64,000 bases of DNA from NCBI RefSeq assembly GCF_004010955.1, contig NZ_CP025227.1, forward strand, positions 1,240,001 through 1,304,000, in the 5' to 3' direction. Below the pieces are notes generated by a model. It searched no databases and was not told the DNA's origin. It saw nothing but the letters and a program-made list of their open reading frames with translations. The DNA is from Actinomyces wuliandei (lineage in GTDB: Bacteria > Actinomycetota > Actinomycetes > Actinomycetales > Actinomycetaceae). Shown here one piece after another: positions 1 to 8,189 of this stretch (positions are counted from its first letter, which is position 1; each line of letters begins with the position of its first letter). The position numbers were made by a program, and so were the translations under genes.

Positions 1-517
1 CGGCCCCCTCGTGATGAACCAGGTTCGCGGCCTCGCCCAGGTCCAGGACGGTCGGGCCGGAGACCTGGGAGACAGCCTCGTCCAGTGAGGGCTGGAAGCC
101 GGGGACGTAGGCGATGACGTCGGCGGCCTCCAGAGCGGTGACGTCCTTGGGGGAGATCTCGTAGTCGTGCGGCTCGACACTGGTGGGAGTCACCGACGTG
201 ACTGTCACGCGCTCCCCGCCCACAGCCCCCACCAGGTAGGCGACGGGGTAGAAGGAGGTGGACACGGCCAGGGCGGCGTCGGTGCCTCCGCCGCCTCCGG
301 AGGCCTGGGAGGTGCTGGTGTCCTCGCCGCTGAGGGCGGAGCAGGACGTCAGGCTCGCGGCCAGGGCGAGCGCGGCGGTGCCGGCACCCAGGCGGTGGGC
401 GGCAGAGCGTGAGTGGCGTGCTGCGAGCGGGCGCGAGGTCTGTGCGCCGCTAGACGTGGGCGTGCCCTCACGCGGGGGACGTGGGTCGGCGACGACGGGA
501 CTGGTCCTTAGGGTCAT
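1..517 (-). CDS. Metal (probably zinc) ABC transporter substrate-binding lipoprotein, C-terminus beyond window
   Basis: Predicted solute-binding lipoprotein of a zinc/manganese ABC importer (ZnuA/AdcA, cluster A-I family), acting on the outer face of the membrane. The chosen start (ATG, complement of 515-517) is followed by about 40 polar residues, then a hydrophobic segment ending in the lipobox L-T-S-C. The mature part has the family's early TSFYPVAYLVGAVGG-type strand and the motif EPHDYEISPKDV, whose His is the first metal ligand of the family. The gene runs off the left edge, so the remaining ligands and the transporter partners are not visible. A Zur-like palindrome overlaps the start codon, which favours zinc as substrate. 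Family call is firm; zinc versus manganese is inferred. Confidence 0.85.
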   Translation of the reverse strand, partial: MTLRTSPVVADPRPPREGTPTSSGAQTSRPLAARHSRSAAHRLGAGTAALALAASLTSCSALSGEDTSTSQASGGGGGTDAALAVSTSFYPVAYLVGAVGGERVTVTSVTPTSVEPHDYEISPKDVTALEAADVIAYVPGFQPSLDEAVSQVSGPTVLDLGEAANLVHHEGA

Positions 518-531
518 GGGAATCATTTTCA
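517..531 (-). promoter_or_regulatory. Zur-like operator overlapping the substrate-binding protein start
   Basis: On the minus strand the 15-mer TGAAAATGATTCCCA is an imperfect 7-1-7 palindrome close to the actinobacterial Zur-type box TGAAAATNATTTTCA. It ends at the start codon of the metal-binding lipoprotein gene, so bound repressor would cover the transcription or translation start. The assignment rests on resemblance only. Confidence 0.5.
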
Positions 532-629
532 TCATGCTAGGTAGGTGCGTCAAACCAGGCAGCCGGTCGGTGAGCTGATCGGTGAACCGGTTAGTGAGGC
601 AGGTAGTCGGCCCATGGGACCGGGGCCTC

Positions 630-635
630 TAGACT
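630..635 (+). promoter_or_regulatory. Possible -10 element upstream of glyS
   Basis: TAGACT fits TAnnnT. No convincing -35 is seen. A transcript from here would carry a leader of about 60 nt with the AGGAG ribosome site at 690-694 before the GTG start at 701. Confidence 0.3.
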
Positions 636-700
636 GTCCCCACTCGCTCCCGCCAACCAGGTGGGACCACGACAGATGACAACTCCCTAGGAGAGTACCG

Positions 701-2095
701 GTGGCACAGACCCCCTCACGGCTTGACGCCGTCATCAACCTCGCCAAGCGTCGCGGCTTCGTCTTCCCCTGCGGCGAGATCTACGGCGGTACCCGCTCTG
801 CCTGGGACTACGGGCCGCTGGGCGTGGAGCTCAAGGAGAACATCAAGCGCCAGTGGTGGCAGTACATGGTCCGCTCCCGCGACGACGTCGTGGGCCTGGA
901 CTCCTCCGTCATCCTGCCGCGCGAGGTGTGGGTCGCCTCCGGACACGTCCAGGCCTTCACCGACCCGCTCATCGAGTGTACCAGCTGCCACAAGCGCCTG
1001 CGCCAGGACGAGCTCCAGGAGGCCTACGCCTCCAGGCACGGCGTGGAGGACGCCGCCGACGTCGCGATGGAGCGGCTGACCTGCCCCAGCTGCGGGACAC
1101 GGGGCCGGTTCACCGAGCCCAAGGCCTTCTCCGGGCTGCTCAAGACCTACCTGGGACCTGTGGACGACGAGTCAGGCCTGCACTACCTGCGTCCGGAGAC
1201 GGCTCAGGGCATCTTCGTCAACTTCACCAACGTCATGGGGGCGGCGCGCAGGAAGCCTCCCTTCGGCATCGCCCAGGTCGGCAAGTCCTTCCGCAACGAG
1301 ATCACTCCCGGCAACTTCATCTTCCGCACCCGGGAGTTCGAGCAGATGGAGATGGAGTTCTTCTGCGAGCCGGGAACCGACGAGGAGTGGCACCAGTACT
1401 GGATCGACCACCGCAAGGCCTGGTACGTGGACCTGGGGATCGACCCGGACAACATCCGGCTCTACGAGCACCCTCAGGAGAAGCTGTCCCACTACTCCAA
1501 GCGCACCGTGGACCTGGAGTACCGCTTCGGCTTCGCCGGGAGCGAGTGGGGTGAGCTGGAGGGGGTGGCCAACCGTACCGACTTCGACCTGTCCACCCAC
1601 GCCGAGCACTCCGGCAAGGACCTGTCCTACTACGACCAGACCCGGGGCGAGCGCTGGACCCCCTACGTCATTGAGCCCGCCGCCGGGCTGACCCGCTCTC
1701 TCATGGCCTTCCTGGTCGAGGCCTACACCGAGGACGAGGCACCCAACACCAAGGGAGGTGTGGACAGGCGGGTCGTGCTGCGGCTCGACCCCCGTATCGC
1801 GCCGGTCAAGGCTGCTGTGCTGCCGCTGTCGCGCAAGGAGGAGCTCACCGGGCCCGCGCGCGAGCTGGCCGCGCGCCTGCGCGGCTCCTGGAACGTCGAG
1901 TACGACGAGGCCGGGGCGGTCGGCCGCCGCTACCGGCGCCAGGACGAGGTGGGCACACCCTTCTGCCTCACCTACGACTTCGACTCCCCCCAGGACGGTG
2001 CTGTCACCGTGCGTCAGCGCGACACCATGGTCCAGGAGCGCGTCCCGGTGGAAGGTGTTGAGCGCTACCTCGCTGAGCGGCTCGTGGGCTGCTAG
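701..2095 (+). CDS. glyS: Glycyl-tRNA synthetase (homodimeric type)
   Basis: Charges tRNA-Gly with glycine in the cytoplasm (class II aminoacyl-tRNA synthetase). The 464-residue length and domain order match the alpha2-type enzyme of actinobacteria. The N-terminal motif [20 protein letters not shown] is diagnostic, a CxxC...CxxC zinc-ribbon-like insertion lies near residues 92-130 (CTSC, CPSC), the class II motif 2 region [21 protein letters not shown] is near residue 200, and motif 3 lies around [14 protein letters not shown]; the anticodon-binding domain closes the protein. The GTG start is supported by AGGAG 7 nt upstream. It stands alone, followed by a decayed gene. Confidence 0.97.
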   Translation: MAQTPSRLDAVINLAKRRGFVFPCGEIYGGTRSAWDYGPLGVELKENIKRQWWQYMVRSRDDVVGLDSSVILPREVWVASGHVQAFTDPLIECTSCHKRLRQDELQEAYASRHGVEDAADVAMERLTCPSCGTRGRFTEPKAFSGLLKTYLGPVDDESGLHYLRPETAQGIFVNFTNVMGAARRKPPFGIAQVGKSFRNEITPGNFIFRTREFEQMEMEFFCEPGTDEEWHQYWIDHRKAWYVDLGIDPDNIRLYEHPQEKLSHYSKRTVDLEYRFGFAGSEWGELEGVANRTDFDLSTHAEHSGKDLSYYDQTRGERWTPYVIEPAAGLTRSLMAFLVEAYTEDEAPNTKGGVDRRVVLRLDPRIAPVKAAVLPLSRKEELTGPARELAARLRGSWNVEYDEAGAVGRRYRRQDEVGTPFCLTYDFDSPQDGAVTVRQRDTMVQERVPVEGVERYLAERLVGC

Positions 2096-2098
2096 GCC

Positions 2099-2893
2099 GA
2101 CCGGGCCTTTGACACCCACGCCCTGCGCACAGCCTTTGACTGTGCCTGTGACGAGTCCGCTCACAACGCTCTGGCGATTGCGGACGCCGCCCTGCGCCTG
2201 CTGTGCTCTCCGCAGCGTGGCCGACCAGCCGCCTGCAGCGCGGCAGAGCAGGCGGCCCGCCGGACATAGCAGGACCTCCTCGACCGCACCCCGAACCGGT
2301 GTGGGGTTGCTCAGGCGAGTGCTGTCCTGGCTGCCGCCACACCGCTGGCTGAGTCGGCGGGAGAGAGCGTCGCGCGGTGGATGGCTCTGTCCCTGGGCCT
2401 GCCGACACCACAGGCGCAGTACCGGATCGATACTCCTGCTGGTAGCTACTGGGTGGGCTTGTGCTGGCCGGAGGTGGGAGTCGTTGTCGAGGTCGATGGG
2501 CGGGTGAAGTATGCCAGTCGTGACGACGTCTGGCGGGAGAAGCGTCGCCAGGACACGATCCAGGCCATGGGCTGGAGGTTCCTGCGGGTGACCTACAAGG
2601 AGCTCTGCGCCCCGTTCCCGCTGGCGGGACGGCTTCTCGCCGCCTTCCCGCCAAAGGTCGTCGCCTCACGTCGAGGGCGTGCGGGACTCGCCTGGCCAGG
2701 CGGACAGCACGACCTGGTCCTTTCCGGGAGAGGGGCGGCGGGGTCGTCGTGGTCGGGGGCGCCGTCGTGCCGGAGCCGTCCGTCACGTCGTCGATGTGCG
2801 AGTGGGGGGTACGCCCTCAGAGTACGGGGCGGTCGTAAGACGTGCCCCGCACTCGCACAGCGGATGGTGCCCGTGTGCATGATGGGCCAGTGA
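2099..2893 (+). pseudogene. Remnant of a DUF559/Vsr-like endonuclease-fold protein
   Basis: One reading frame from just after the glyS stop encodes a continuous, family-like sequence interrupted by an in-frame TAG at 2267-2269 and lacking its N-terminus. The upstream part reads like the middle of an AbiEi-type or DUF559-associated actinobacterial protein (TAFDCAC...ALAIADAALR). The downstream part (ESAGESVARW, then WVGLCWPEVGVVVEVDGR, EKRRQDTIQAMGWRFLRVT) matches the C-terminal DUF559/Vsr-like nuclease fold. The catalytic strand reads VEVDGRVKY. The frame ends at 2893, but the recognisable domain ends near 2660. A short product could start at ATG 2381, but it would lack the N-terminal half. 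Confidence 0.6.
2795..2859. repeat. Long inverted repeat before the YibE/F gene
   Basis: Arms 2795-2813 and 2841-2859 are 19 nt each and pair at 17 positions, with a 27-nt loop. There is no T-run, so it is not a classical intrinsic terminator. The right arm covers an alternative GTG start (2842) of the next gene. Confidence 0.5.
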
Positions 2894-4284
2894 GTACCGA
2901 GACCCCTTCCCACGCCCCTGACAGTCCGGACCCCGGTCACCACGTCGGCGCGAGCCCGCTCCCGGACTGCCTGGCACCTGATGCTCCCAGTCCTGCCTCC
3001 CCCTCACGCGCTCCCGACACGCCTCTCCCAGGCCACCCGGGAGAAAAGGGGCACACCCACACGCACGCGGCAGCCCTGGCCCTGAGCGGCTCCGAGGCCA
3101 GGACGGTGCGTGCCATCCTGGCCGCACTCGTGGTCCCGCTGGTCGTGGCGACCCTCGTCGGGCTGGTGGTGCTGTGGCCGGGTGACAGCTCCCTGGTCGG
3201 CTCCCAGCCCTTCGCGGTGGAGGGGAGCTCGATGGAGACCGCCACCGTCACCTCTCTGGACGTCGAGGACTGCCAGGACGCCACGGAGGCCCTGGAGGGC
3301 GTCAGCGACGGCTCCTTCCTGGACAACGCCGTCTGCGCGGAGATCACCTCCGGCGACGGTGAGGGGCTGACGATGCCGGTCCACATCCCCGCCGAGTCCC
3401 TTGGTGTGGCCGATGTCGGCGACGAGCTCCAGGTCATGTACGCGCCTGAGGCGGTGTCCATGGGGACGCCCTACGTGTTCGTGGACTATGGGCGCGGGGT
3501 CCCGGTGGCGGCCCTGGCCGTCGTCTACCTGGTGCTGGTGGTGGCGGTGGCGGGGCGCAAGGGCGCGTTGAGCGTTCTGGGCCTGGTTGTCGCCACGGTG
3601 GTGCTCGTCTTCTTCATGATCCCCGCCCTCCTGGCGGGGTCCTCCCCCCTGGCGGTCACGCTGGTGGGCTCTATGGCGATGATGCTCGCTGCGGTGTACG
3701 TGGCTCACGGGGTGAGCGTGCGCACCACGACGGCTCTGCTGGGCACCGTGGCGGGAGTGCTCCTGACGGTGCTGCTGTCCCTGTGGGGGACCCGGGCGGC
3801 CAACCTCACCGGGAGCGTGGACGAGACTGCCGCAGTGCTGACCTCCCTGGTGGAGGGCGTCAACCTGCAGGCGCTGCTGACCTGCGGCATGGTGGTGGCT
3901 GCCCTGGGAGTCCTCAACGACGTCACCATCACTCAGGCCTCAGCGGTCTGGGAGCTTCACGCCGCCAACCCGTCCCTGTCCCGGACCCGCCTGTTCACGG
4001 GCGGGATGAGCATCGGGAGGGACCACATCGCCTCGACGGTCTACACCCTGGCCTTCGCCTACGCCGGCACCGCCCTGCCCCTCATCCTGACCGCCGCGCT
4101 CATCGACCGGTCCGTCGCTAGCACTGTCCTGTCTGGGGAGATTGCCGAGGAGGTGGTGCGCACCCTGGTGTCCTCCATCGGCCTGGTCCTAGCCATCCCG
4201 GCGACCACGGCGATCGCCGCCTTCTTGTGCCGTACTACTCCGGTGCGTCAGCCTTCCTCAGGCTCTTCCCAGGGGCTGGCCTGA
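2890..4284 (+). CDS. YibE/F family multipass membrane protein
   Basis: Integral membrane protein of the YibE/F family; the transported substrate or role is not known. From GTG 2890 the product is 464 residues. It has a Pro-rich cytosolic N-terminus, a first membrane span at about residues 72-95, an external beta-rich region of roughly 100 residues, then a run of closely packed spans (AALAVVYLVLVVAVAG onward) typical of the family. The signature GVLNDVTITQASAVWEL and the motif GMSIGRDHIASTVYTL are present. An in-frame GTG at 2842 would add 16 residues but falls inside the inverted repeat. It converges on dusB with 58 nt between the stops. Confidence 0.85.
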   Translation: MSTETPSHAPDSPDPGHHVGASPLPDCLAPDAPSPASPSRAPDTPLPGHPGEKGHTHTHAAALALSGSEARTVRAILAALVVPLVVATLVGLVVLWPGDSSLVGSQPFAVEGSSMETATVTSLDVEDCQDATEALEGVSDGSFLDNAVCAEITSGDGEGLTMPVHIPAESLGVADVGDELQVMYAPEAVSMGTPYVFVDYGRGVPVAALAVVYLVLVVAVAGRKGALSVLGLVVATVVLVFFMIPALLAGSSPLAVTLVGSMAMMLAAVYVAHGVSVRTTTALLGTVAGVLLTVLLSLWGTRAANLTGSVDETAAVLTSLVEGVNLQALLTCGMVVAALGVLNDVTITQASAVWELHAANPSLSRTRLFTGGMSIGRDHIASTVYTLAFAYAGTALPLILTAALIDRSVASTVLSGEIAEEVVRTLVSSIGLVLAIPATTAIAAFLCRTTPVRQPSSGSSQGLA

Positions 4285-4342
4285 GCTCCTTCCTGACCTC
4301 CTGCCCGGGGCCGGTCCCAGGTCCTCGGGGCCAGCCGCTGCC

Positions 4343-5650
4343 TCAGCCGCCGGAGGCGTCGGACTCGGCCTCGGCGAGCACGCGCTGCTGGGCCTTGTCC
4401 AGGGTAGGGGAGTCCAGCCACCCCTGGGGCAGGTGCGGAGTCCTGGGGCTGCCGGCCCGGCCCCGGGGGCCCTCTGCGGCGGCACCGGGGTAGGGGACCG
4501 AGGCCGGAAGGCGGGAGCGCATGCCCTCCAGCGCCGAGTCAAGCCCCTCCAGGCTTCGTACCTGAGTGAGGTCGGCGCGCGCCGCCCCGCCCACGGGGTA
4601 GCCCCGGAGGTACCAGCCCAGGTGCTTGCGCAGGTCGCGCACTCCGCGGTTCTCGCCCATCTCCTGGGCGAGCAGGCGGGCGTGCTGGCGGATGACTGCC
4701 ACGACCTCGTCCAGGTCGGGGCGGGTCCGCTCCTGGAGACCGTGCATGGCTGCCACGATGTCGGCCAGGAGCCACGGGCGCCCCTGGCACCCCCGCCCCA
4801 CGACGACGCCGTCGCACCCCGTCTCATCCATCATGCGCAGGGCGTCGTCCCCGCTCCAGACGTCACCGTTGCCCAGGACAGGCAGGGTGGTGCTGTCCTT
4901 GAGCCGGGCAACCTGCTCCCAGCGCGCCTGCCCGGAGTAGTGCTGGCGAGCGGTGCGGGCGTGCAGCGCGATCGCGGCTACGCCCGCGTCACGCGCCAGG
5001 CGGGCCGCGTCCAGGAACGTCTCGTGGGAGTCGTCGATCCCCAGGCGTATCTTGATCGTCACCGGCACCTCCCGCTGCCGCCGCGACGCCGCCACGGCTG
5101 CCTCGCAGGAGCGGACCGCCTCGGTGAGGATCGCGGCCAGGAGGTCGCGCTTCCACGGCAGGGCCGCTCCTCCGCCCTTGCGTGTCACCTTCGGTACCGG
5201 GCAGCCGAAGTTCAAGTCGATGTGGTCGGCCAGGTCCTCCTCGACCAGGATGCGCATCGCGGCCCCGACCGTCGCCGGGTCGACACCGTAGAGCTGGACG
5301 GAACGGACCCGCTCGGCAGGGTCGGTGCGCAGCATCGCCAGGGTCCGCTCACTGCGCTCCACCAGCGCCCGTGAGGTCACCATCTCGGTGACGTAGAGGC
5401 CTGCGGGGGCGCTCAGTCCGCTGCCGTCGGGCAGGGGTCCCGGGCCGAGCGGCCTCAGGCTGGTCGGCAGGGCGCTCTCCGCCCACTGGCGGCACAGCCT
5501 CCGGAAGGAGGTGTTCGTGACTCCTGCCATCGGAGCCAGCTCCACCGGCGTGGTCACAGTCAGCGGCCCGATGGTCAGGGGGGCAACCCTACGAGGCGAC
5601 CCCGGTGGCACGGCGGAGCGCTCAGCCTCAGCACGCTCGACAACACTCAT
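4343..5650 (-). CDS. dusB: tRNA-dihydrouridine synthase (DusB type)
   Basis: Flavoenzyme that reduces uridine to dihydrouridine in the tRNA D-loop, cytoplasmic. The 435-residue product begins at ATG 5650 (MSVVERAE). FMN-barrel motif APMAGVTNTSF is at residues 39-49. The catalytic Cys150 sits in LNFGCPVPKVTRKGGGAA. The KIRLG, HARTARQHYSG and GNGDV segments bind flavin and tRNA, and GRGCQGRPW is the C-terminal phosphate site. The helical C-terminal domain contains LRKHLGWYLRG. The spacer around residues 60-82 (PTSLRPLGPG...) is longer than usual, so the protein is a little larger than standard DusB. The neighbouring reductase gene is divergent. Confidence 0.94.
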   Translation of the reverse strand: MSVVERAEAERSAVPPGSPRRVAPLTIGPLTVTTPVELAPMAGVTNTSFRRLCRQWAESALPTSLRPLGPGPLPDGSGLSAPAGLYVTEMVTSRALVERSERTLAMLRTDPAERVRSVQLYGVDPATVGAAMRILVEEDLADHIDLNFGCPVPKVTRKGGGAALPWKRDLLAAILTEAVRSCEAAVAASRRQREVPVTIKIRLGIDDSHETFLDAARLARDAGVAAIALHARTARQHYSGQARWEQVARLKDSTTLPVLGNGDVWSGDDALRMMDETGCDGVVVGRGCQGRPWLLADIVAAMHGLQERTRPDLDEVVAVIRQHARLLAQEMGENRGVRDLRKHLGWYLRGYPVGGAARADLTQVRSLEGLDSALEGMRSRLPASVPYPGAAAEGPRGRAGSPRTPHLPQGWLDSPTLDKAQQRVLAEAESDASGG

Positions 5651-5734
5651 GACACCATGCTGGCACACGGCTGGCGCAGGGACGGGGCACGGTCGGCACG
5701 ACAGGCTGCGCACCGGGCAAGACGCCCGGTACGC

Positions 5735-5740
5735 TAGCAT
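5735..5740 (+). promoter_or_regulatory. -10 element giving a leaderless mRNA for the FabI-like gene
   Basis: TAGCAT ends 6 nt before the GTG start at 5747, so the predicted transcription start coincides with the start codon. No ribosome site is present at this start. Confidence 0.45.
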
Positions 5741-5746
5741 CACTGT

Positions 5747-6721
5747 GTGCCTGAGACTCCCGAGCCCCAGGGGAACCCGCCCCGGGGGGACACGGAAGCC
5801 GAGCCGCCCCGGCAGTGTGGCCCTGCCCCCCGGTCCCAGAAGACCGTGGGGCTGCTCAGGGAGCGCACGGTCCTGGTTACCGGGGTCCTGCGTCCCTCCT
5901 CTATCGCGACGGCGGTCGCGGCGGTGGCGGCCGACCAGGGGGCGCGGGTCCTCCTCACCGGGGTGCCGCGCACCATGGGGGCTACGCAGGCCCTCGCCCG
6001 GAGGCTGGGGCTGTCCGACCCCGTGCTGCCTCTGGACGTGGCCGAGACAGGTTCCGTGACACGGCTGGGCTCCCTGCTGGGGGAGCTGGGGGTGGGCCGC
6101 CTGGACGGTCTGGTCCACTGCCTCGCCCACGCCGAGGCAACCCTGCTGGGCACCCTCCTGGGGCGAGGAGCGCGAGACGACTCTGCTTCCGGGGGCGAGG
6201 GTCCGGGGCAGCCAACCGGGGTGGAGGTACCGGGGCATGCCTCGGCAGCGCCAGGTGCCGACCTGCCCGGGTGGCGGGCGGCTGCGCTGGAGGCTGCGTT
6301 TACAGTCACCACCGCCTCCCTGCCCGCGCTGGTGGAGGCGCTCAGCCCGCTGCTGGGCGTGGGCAGCGCCGTTGTCGCCCTGACCTTCGACTCGGGCCGG
6401 GTCCACCCGGGCTACGGCTGGATGGGGCCGCTCAAGGCGGCGCTGGAGGCCAGCGTGCGCACGCTGGCCGCCGAGCTCGGGGACGCTGGTGTGCGTGTCA
6501 ACGCCCTGAGCGCTGGCCCCCTGCACACCCCGGCGGCCTCGGCCGTGCCCGGTTTTGAGGGGCTCGCCTCCCGCTGGGTGCGGATGGCCCCGCTGGGCTG
6601 GGACCCCGACGACGCCGACCCGGTGGCTCGCACAGCCGTCGCCCTCCTGTCCGGGTGGCTGCCTGCCACCACCGGCCAGGTCGTCTACGCGGACGGGGGA
6701 GCGTGGCTCGTGGGAGCCTGA
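5747..6721 (+). CDS. Enoyl-ACP reductase-like short-chain dehydrogenase (FabI/InhA family)
   Basis: Likely NAD(P)H-dependent enoyl-acyl-carrier-protein reductase, the last step of fatty-acid elongation. The 324-residue product has an extra Pro-rich N-terminus of about 30 residues, then the FabI-type nucleotide fold (TVLVTGVLRPSSIATAVA), LDV at 97-99 and the DGLVHCLAHA strand. The active-site pair Y223-x6-K230 in GYGWMGPLKAALEA is the FabI/InhA arrangement (Tyr-x6-Lys), not the Tyr-x3-Lys of classical dehydrogenases. A low-complexity insert (about residues 138-175) separates the two halves. C-terminal NALSAGP and ADGGAWLVGA are family-like. Substrate range is inferred. Confidence 0.8.
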   Translation: MPETPEPQGNPPRGDTEAEPPRQCGPAPRSQKTVGLLRERTVLVTGVLRPSSIATAVAAVAADQGARVLLTGVPRTMGATQALARRLGLSDPVLPLDVAETGSVTRLGSLLGELGVGRLDGLVHCLAHAEATLLGTLLGRGARDDSASGGEGPGQPTGVEVPGHASAAPGADLPGWRAAALEAAFTVTTASLPALVEALSPLLGVGSAVVALTFDSGRVHPGYGWMGPLKAALEASVRTLAAELGDAGVRVNALSAGPLHTPAASAVPGFEGLASRWVRMAPLGWDPDDADPVARTAVALLSGWLPATTGQVVYADGGAWLVGA

Positions 6722-6818
6722 GGGCCGTGCGGAGAGCGCGCGGGAGGCGGTTAGATGCGACCTGGCGTGATCAGGTGCGGTCAGGCCTGTACCTGCCCCG
6801 GTGGGAGGCAAGGTGCCC

Positions 6819-6824
6819 TAAGGT
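6819..6824 (+). promoter_or_regulatory. -10 element giving a leaderless mRNA for the SixA-like gene
   Basis: TAAGGT ends exactly 6 nt before the GTG start at 6831. Confidence 0.5.
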
Positions 6825-6830
6825 AGGTGT

Positions 6831-7343
6831 GTGACCACAGACCTTGTACGACGGCTCGTGCTTGTACGCCACTCCAAGGCTTCCCATGACGCCGACACTG
6901 ACCTGGAACGACCCCTGACGCCCAAGGGAGTCACTCTGGCGGACCAGCTCGCCCGCCAGCTGCGGCAGCGCCTGGACCGTACCGACCTGCTCCTGGTCTC
7001 CCCTGCGGCGCGTGCCCGTCAGACGGCGCAGCCGCTGCGCCAGCGTCTGGATCCCACCGAGGTCCAGGTCCACGAGGAGATCTACAGCCACGGGGCCAGC
7101 GGCGTCCTTGACCTGGTTGCCGAGCACGCCCGCAGTGCCCGAAGCGTGGTCGTCGTGGGCCACGAGCCCACCGTCTCGGTCCTGGCCCACACCCTGCACG
7201 ACACTGACGACGACCTGGGCACCCAGGTGTCCTTCGGGGTGCCCACGGCGACGGCTGTCCTCATCGACGTGCCGTCCCGGTGGGAGGACCTGGCTCCCGG
7301 TGGGGGACGTATCCGCGAGATCCTCACCGTCCGCCGACACTGA
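6831..7343 (+). CDS. SixA-like phosphohistidine phosphatase (histidine phosphatase superfamily)
   Basis: A 170-residue single-domain member of the histidine phosphatase superfamily. The catalytic RHSKASH motif (phospho-accepting His) is at residues 14-20, and the second catalytic His lies in VVVVGHEPTVS. LVSPAARARQTA carries the conserved Arg of the phosphate pocket. Length and the short linker DTDLERPLTPKG match SixA, which dephosphorylates phosphohistidine on signalling or PTS proteins, rather than phosphoglycerate mutase. The physiological substrate here is not shown by the sequence. The start is fixed by the -10 element immediately upstream. It converges on serB with about 70 nt between the stops. 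Confidence 0.85.
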   Translation: MTTDLVRRLVLVRHSKASHDADTDLERPLTPKGVTLADQLARQLRQRLDRTDLLLVSPAARARQTAQPLRQRLDPTEVQVHEEIYSHGASGVLDLVAEHARSARSVVVVGHEPTVSVLAHTLHDTDDDLGTQVSFGVPTATAVLIDVPSRWEDLAPGGGRIREILTVRRH

Positions 7344-7412
7344 CCCGCTGGCTGTCCGTCGGCAGTCCGCCGACACGGACCGGGATGACCGGGATGCTGG
7401 CAGGCCAGCCTG

Positions 7413-8114
7413 TCAGCGGCGGGCTCCTGCCCCGGGGAGAAGCTCCAGGACCGCGCGCAGGTCGCGGACGTGGACTGCGGCCCGTGCCTGCTGGGCCACG
7501 ACGGGCTTGGCACAGAAGGCCACACCCAGGCCTGCCGCAGCAAGCATGCCCAGGTCGTTGGCTCCGTCGCCGACGGCGACCGTGCGCTCCATCGGCACGC
7601 CGTCAGCCTCGGCCCAGGCACGCAGGCACCGTATCTTCTCCTGCGGGTCGATGACGCGGCCGCGCAGGCGGCCCGTGAGCACCCCGTCGCTGGCCTCAAG
7701 GCTGTTTGCCGCCACGTGGTCGATCCCCAGGCGACGGGCCAGCGGCGCGGCCACCTCCTCGAAGCCTCCGGACACGACTCCCACCCGGCACCCCAGAGCG
7801 TGGAGCCGGGTGACAAGCTCTTCGGCGCCCGTGGTCAGGGTGACCTCCGCCAGCACCTCGTCAACCACCCTCAGTGGCAGCCCGGCCAGGGTGGTGACAC
7901 GTTCCCGCAACGACTCGGTAAAGTCCAGCTCGCCCCTCATCGCCCGGGCCGTGATCCAAGCGACATGCTGCTGGGTGCCGGCGTGGGCGGCCAGCAGGTC
8001 GATGACCTCCTGCTCGATAAGCGTGGAGTCGACGTCCATGACCAGCAGGCCCGGGCCGTGGTCAGCAAGGGGGCCGTCAGCAGGGGAGCCCGTCGTGCGT
8101 GGGGTGCTGCTCAT
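7413..8114 (-). CDS. serB: Phosphoserine phosphatase
   Basis: Haloacid-dehalogenase enzyme releasing serine from O-phosphoserine, the final step of serine synthesis. The 233-residue product starts at ATG 8114 (MSSTPRTT). HAD motif I is VMDVDSTLIEQE (nucleophile and general-acid Asp), motif II is VVSGGFEEV, motif III Lys lies in DPQEKIRCL, and motif IV is VAVGDGANDLGML. The cap helix with EVIDLLAAHAG and the substrate Arg in FTESLRERV are as in SerB. It lacks the N-terminal ACT domains of mycobacterial SerB2. A TAGCAT element ends 8 nt upstream of the start, so the mRNA may be near-leaderless. Confidence 0.93.
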   Translation of the reverse strand: MSSTPRTTGSPADGPLADHGPGLLVMDVDSTLIEQEVIDLLAAHAGTQQHVAWITARAMRGELDFTESLRERVTTLAGLPLRVVDEVLAEVTLTTGAEELVTRLHALGCRVGVVSGGFEEVAAPLARRLGIDHVAANSLEASDGVLTGRLRGRVIDPQEKIRCLRAWAEADGVPMERTVAVGDGANDLGMLAAAGLGVAFCAKPVVAQQARAAVHVRDLRAVLELLPGAGARR

Positions 8115-8189
8115 GGGGACCCATGCTAGTGCCTGGGCACCGGGCGGCACCGGCAGTGACAGCCGGTACCGCCCGGTCAGCGGCCGGTG

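Noticed and set aside
4343..6811. 822-residue minus-strand open frame covering dusB and the FabI-like gene
   Set aside because: Only the part from ATG 5650 is DusB; the upstream part is antisense to the reductase, which keeps its Tyr-x6-Lys active site.
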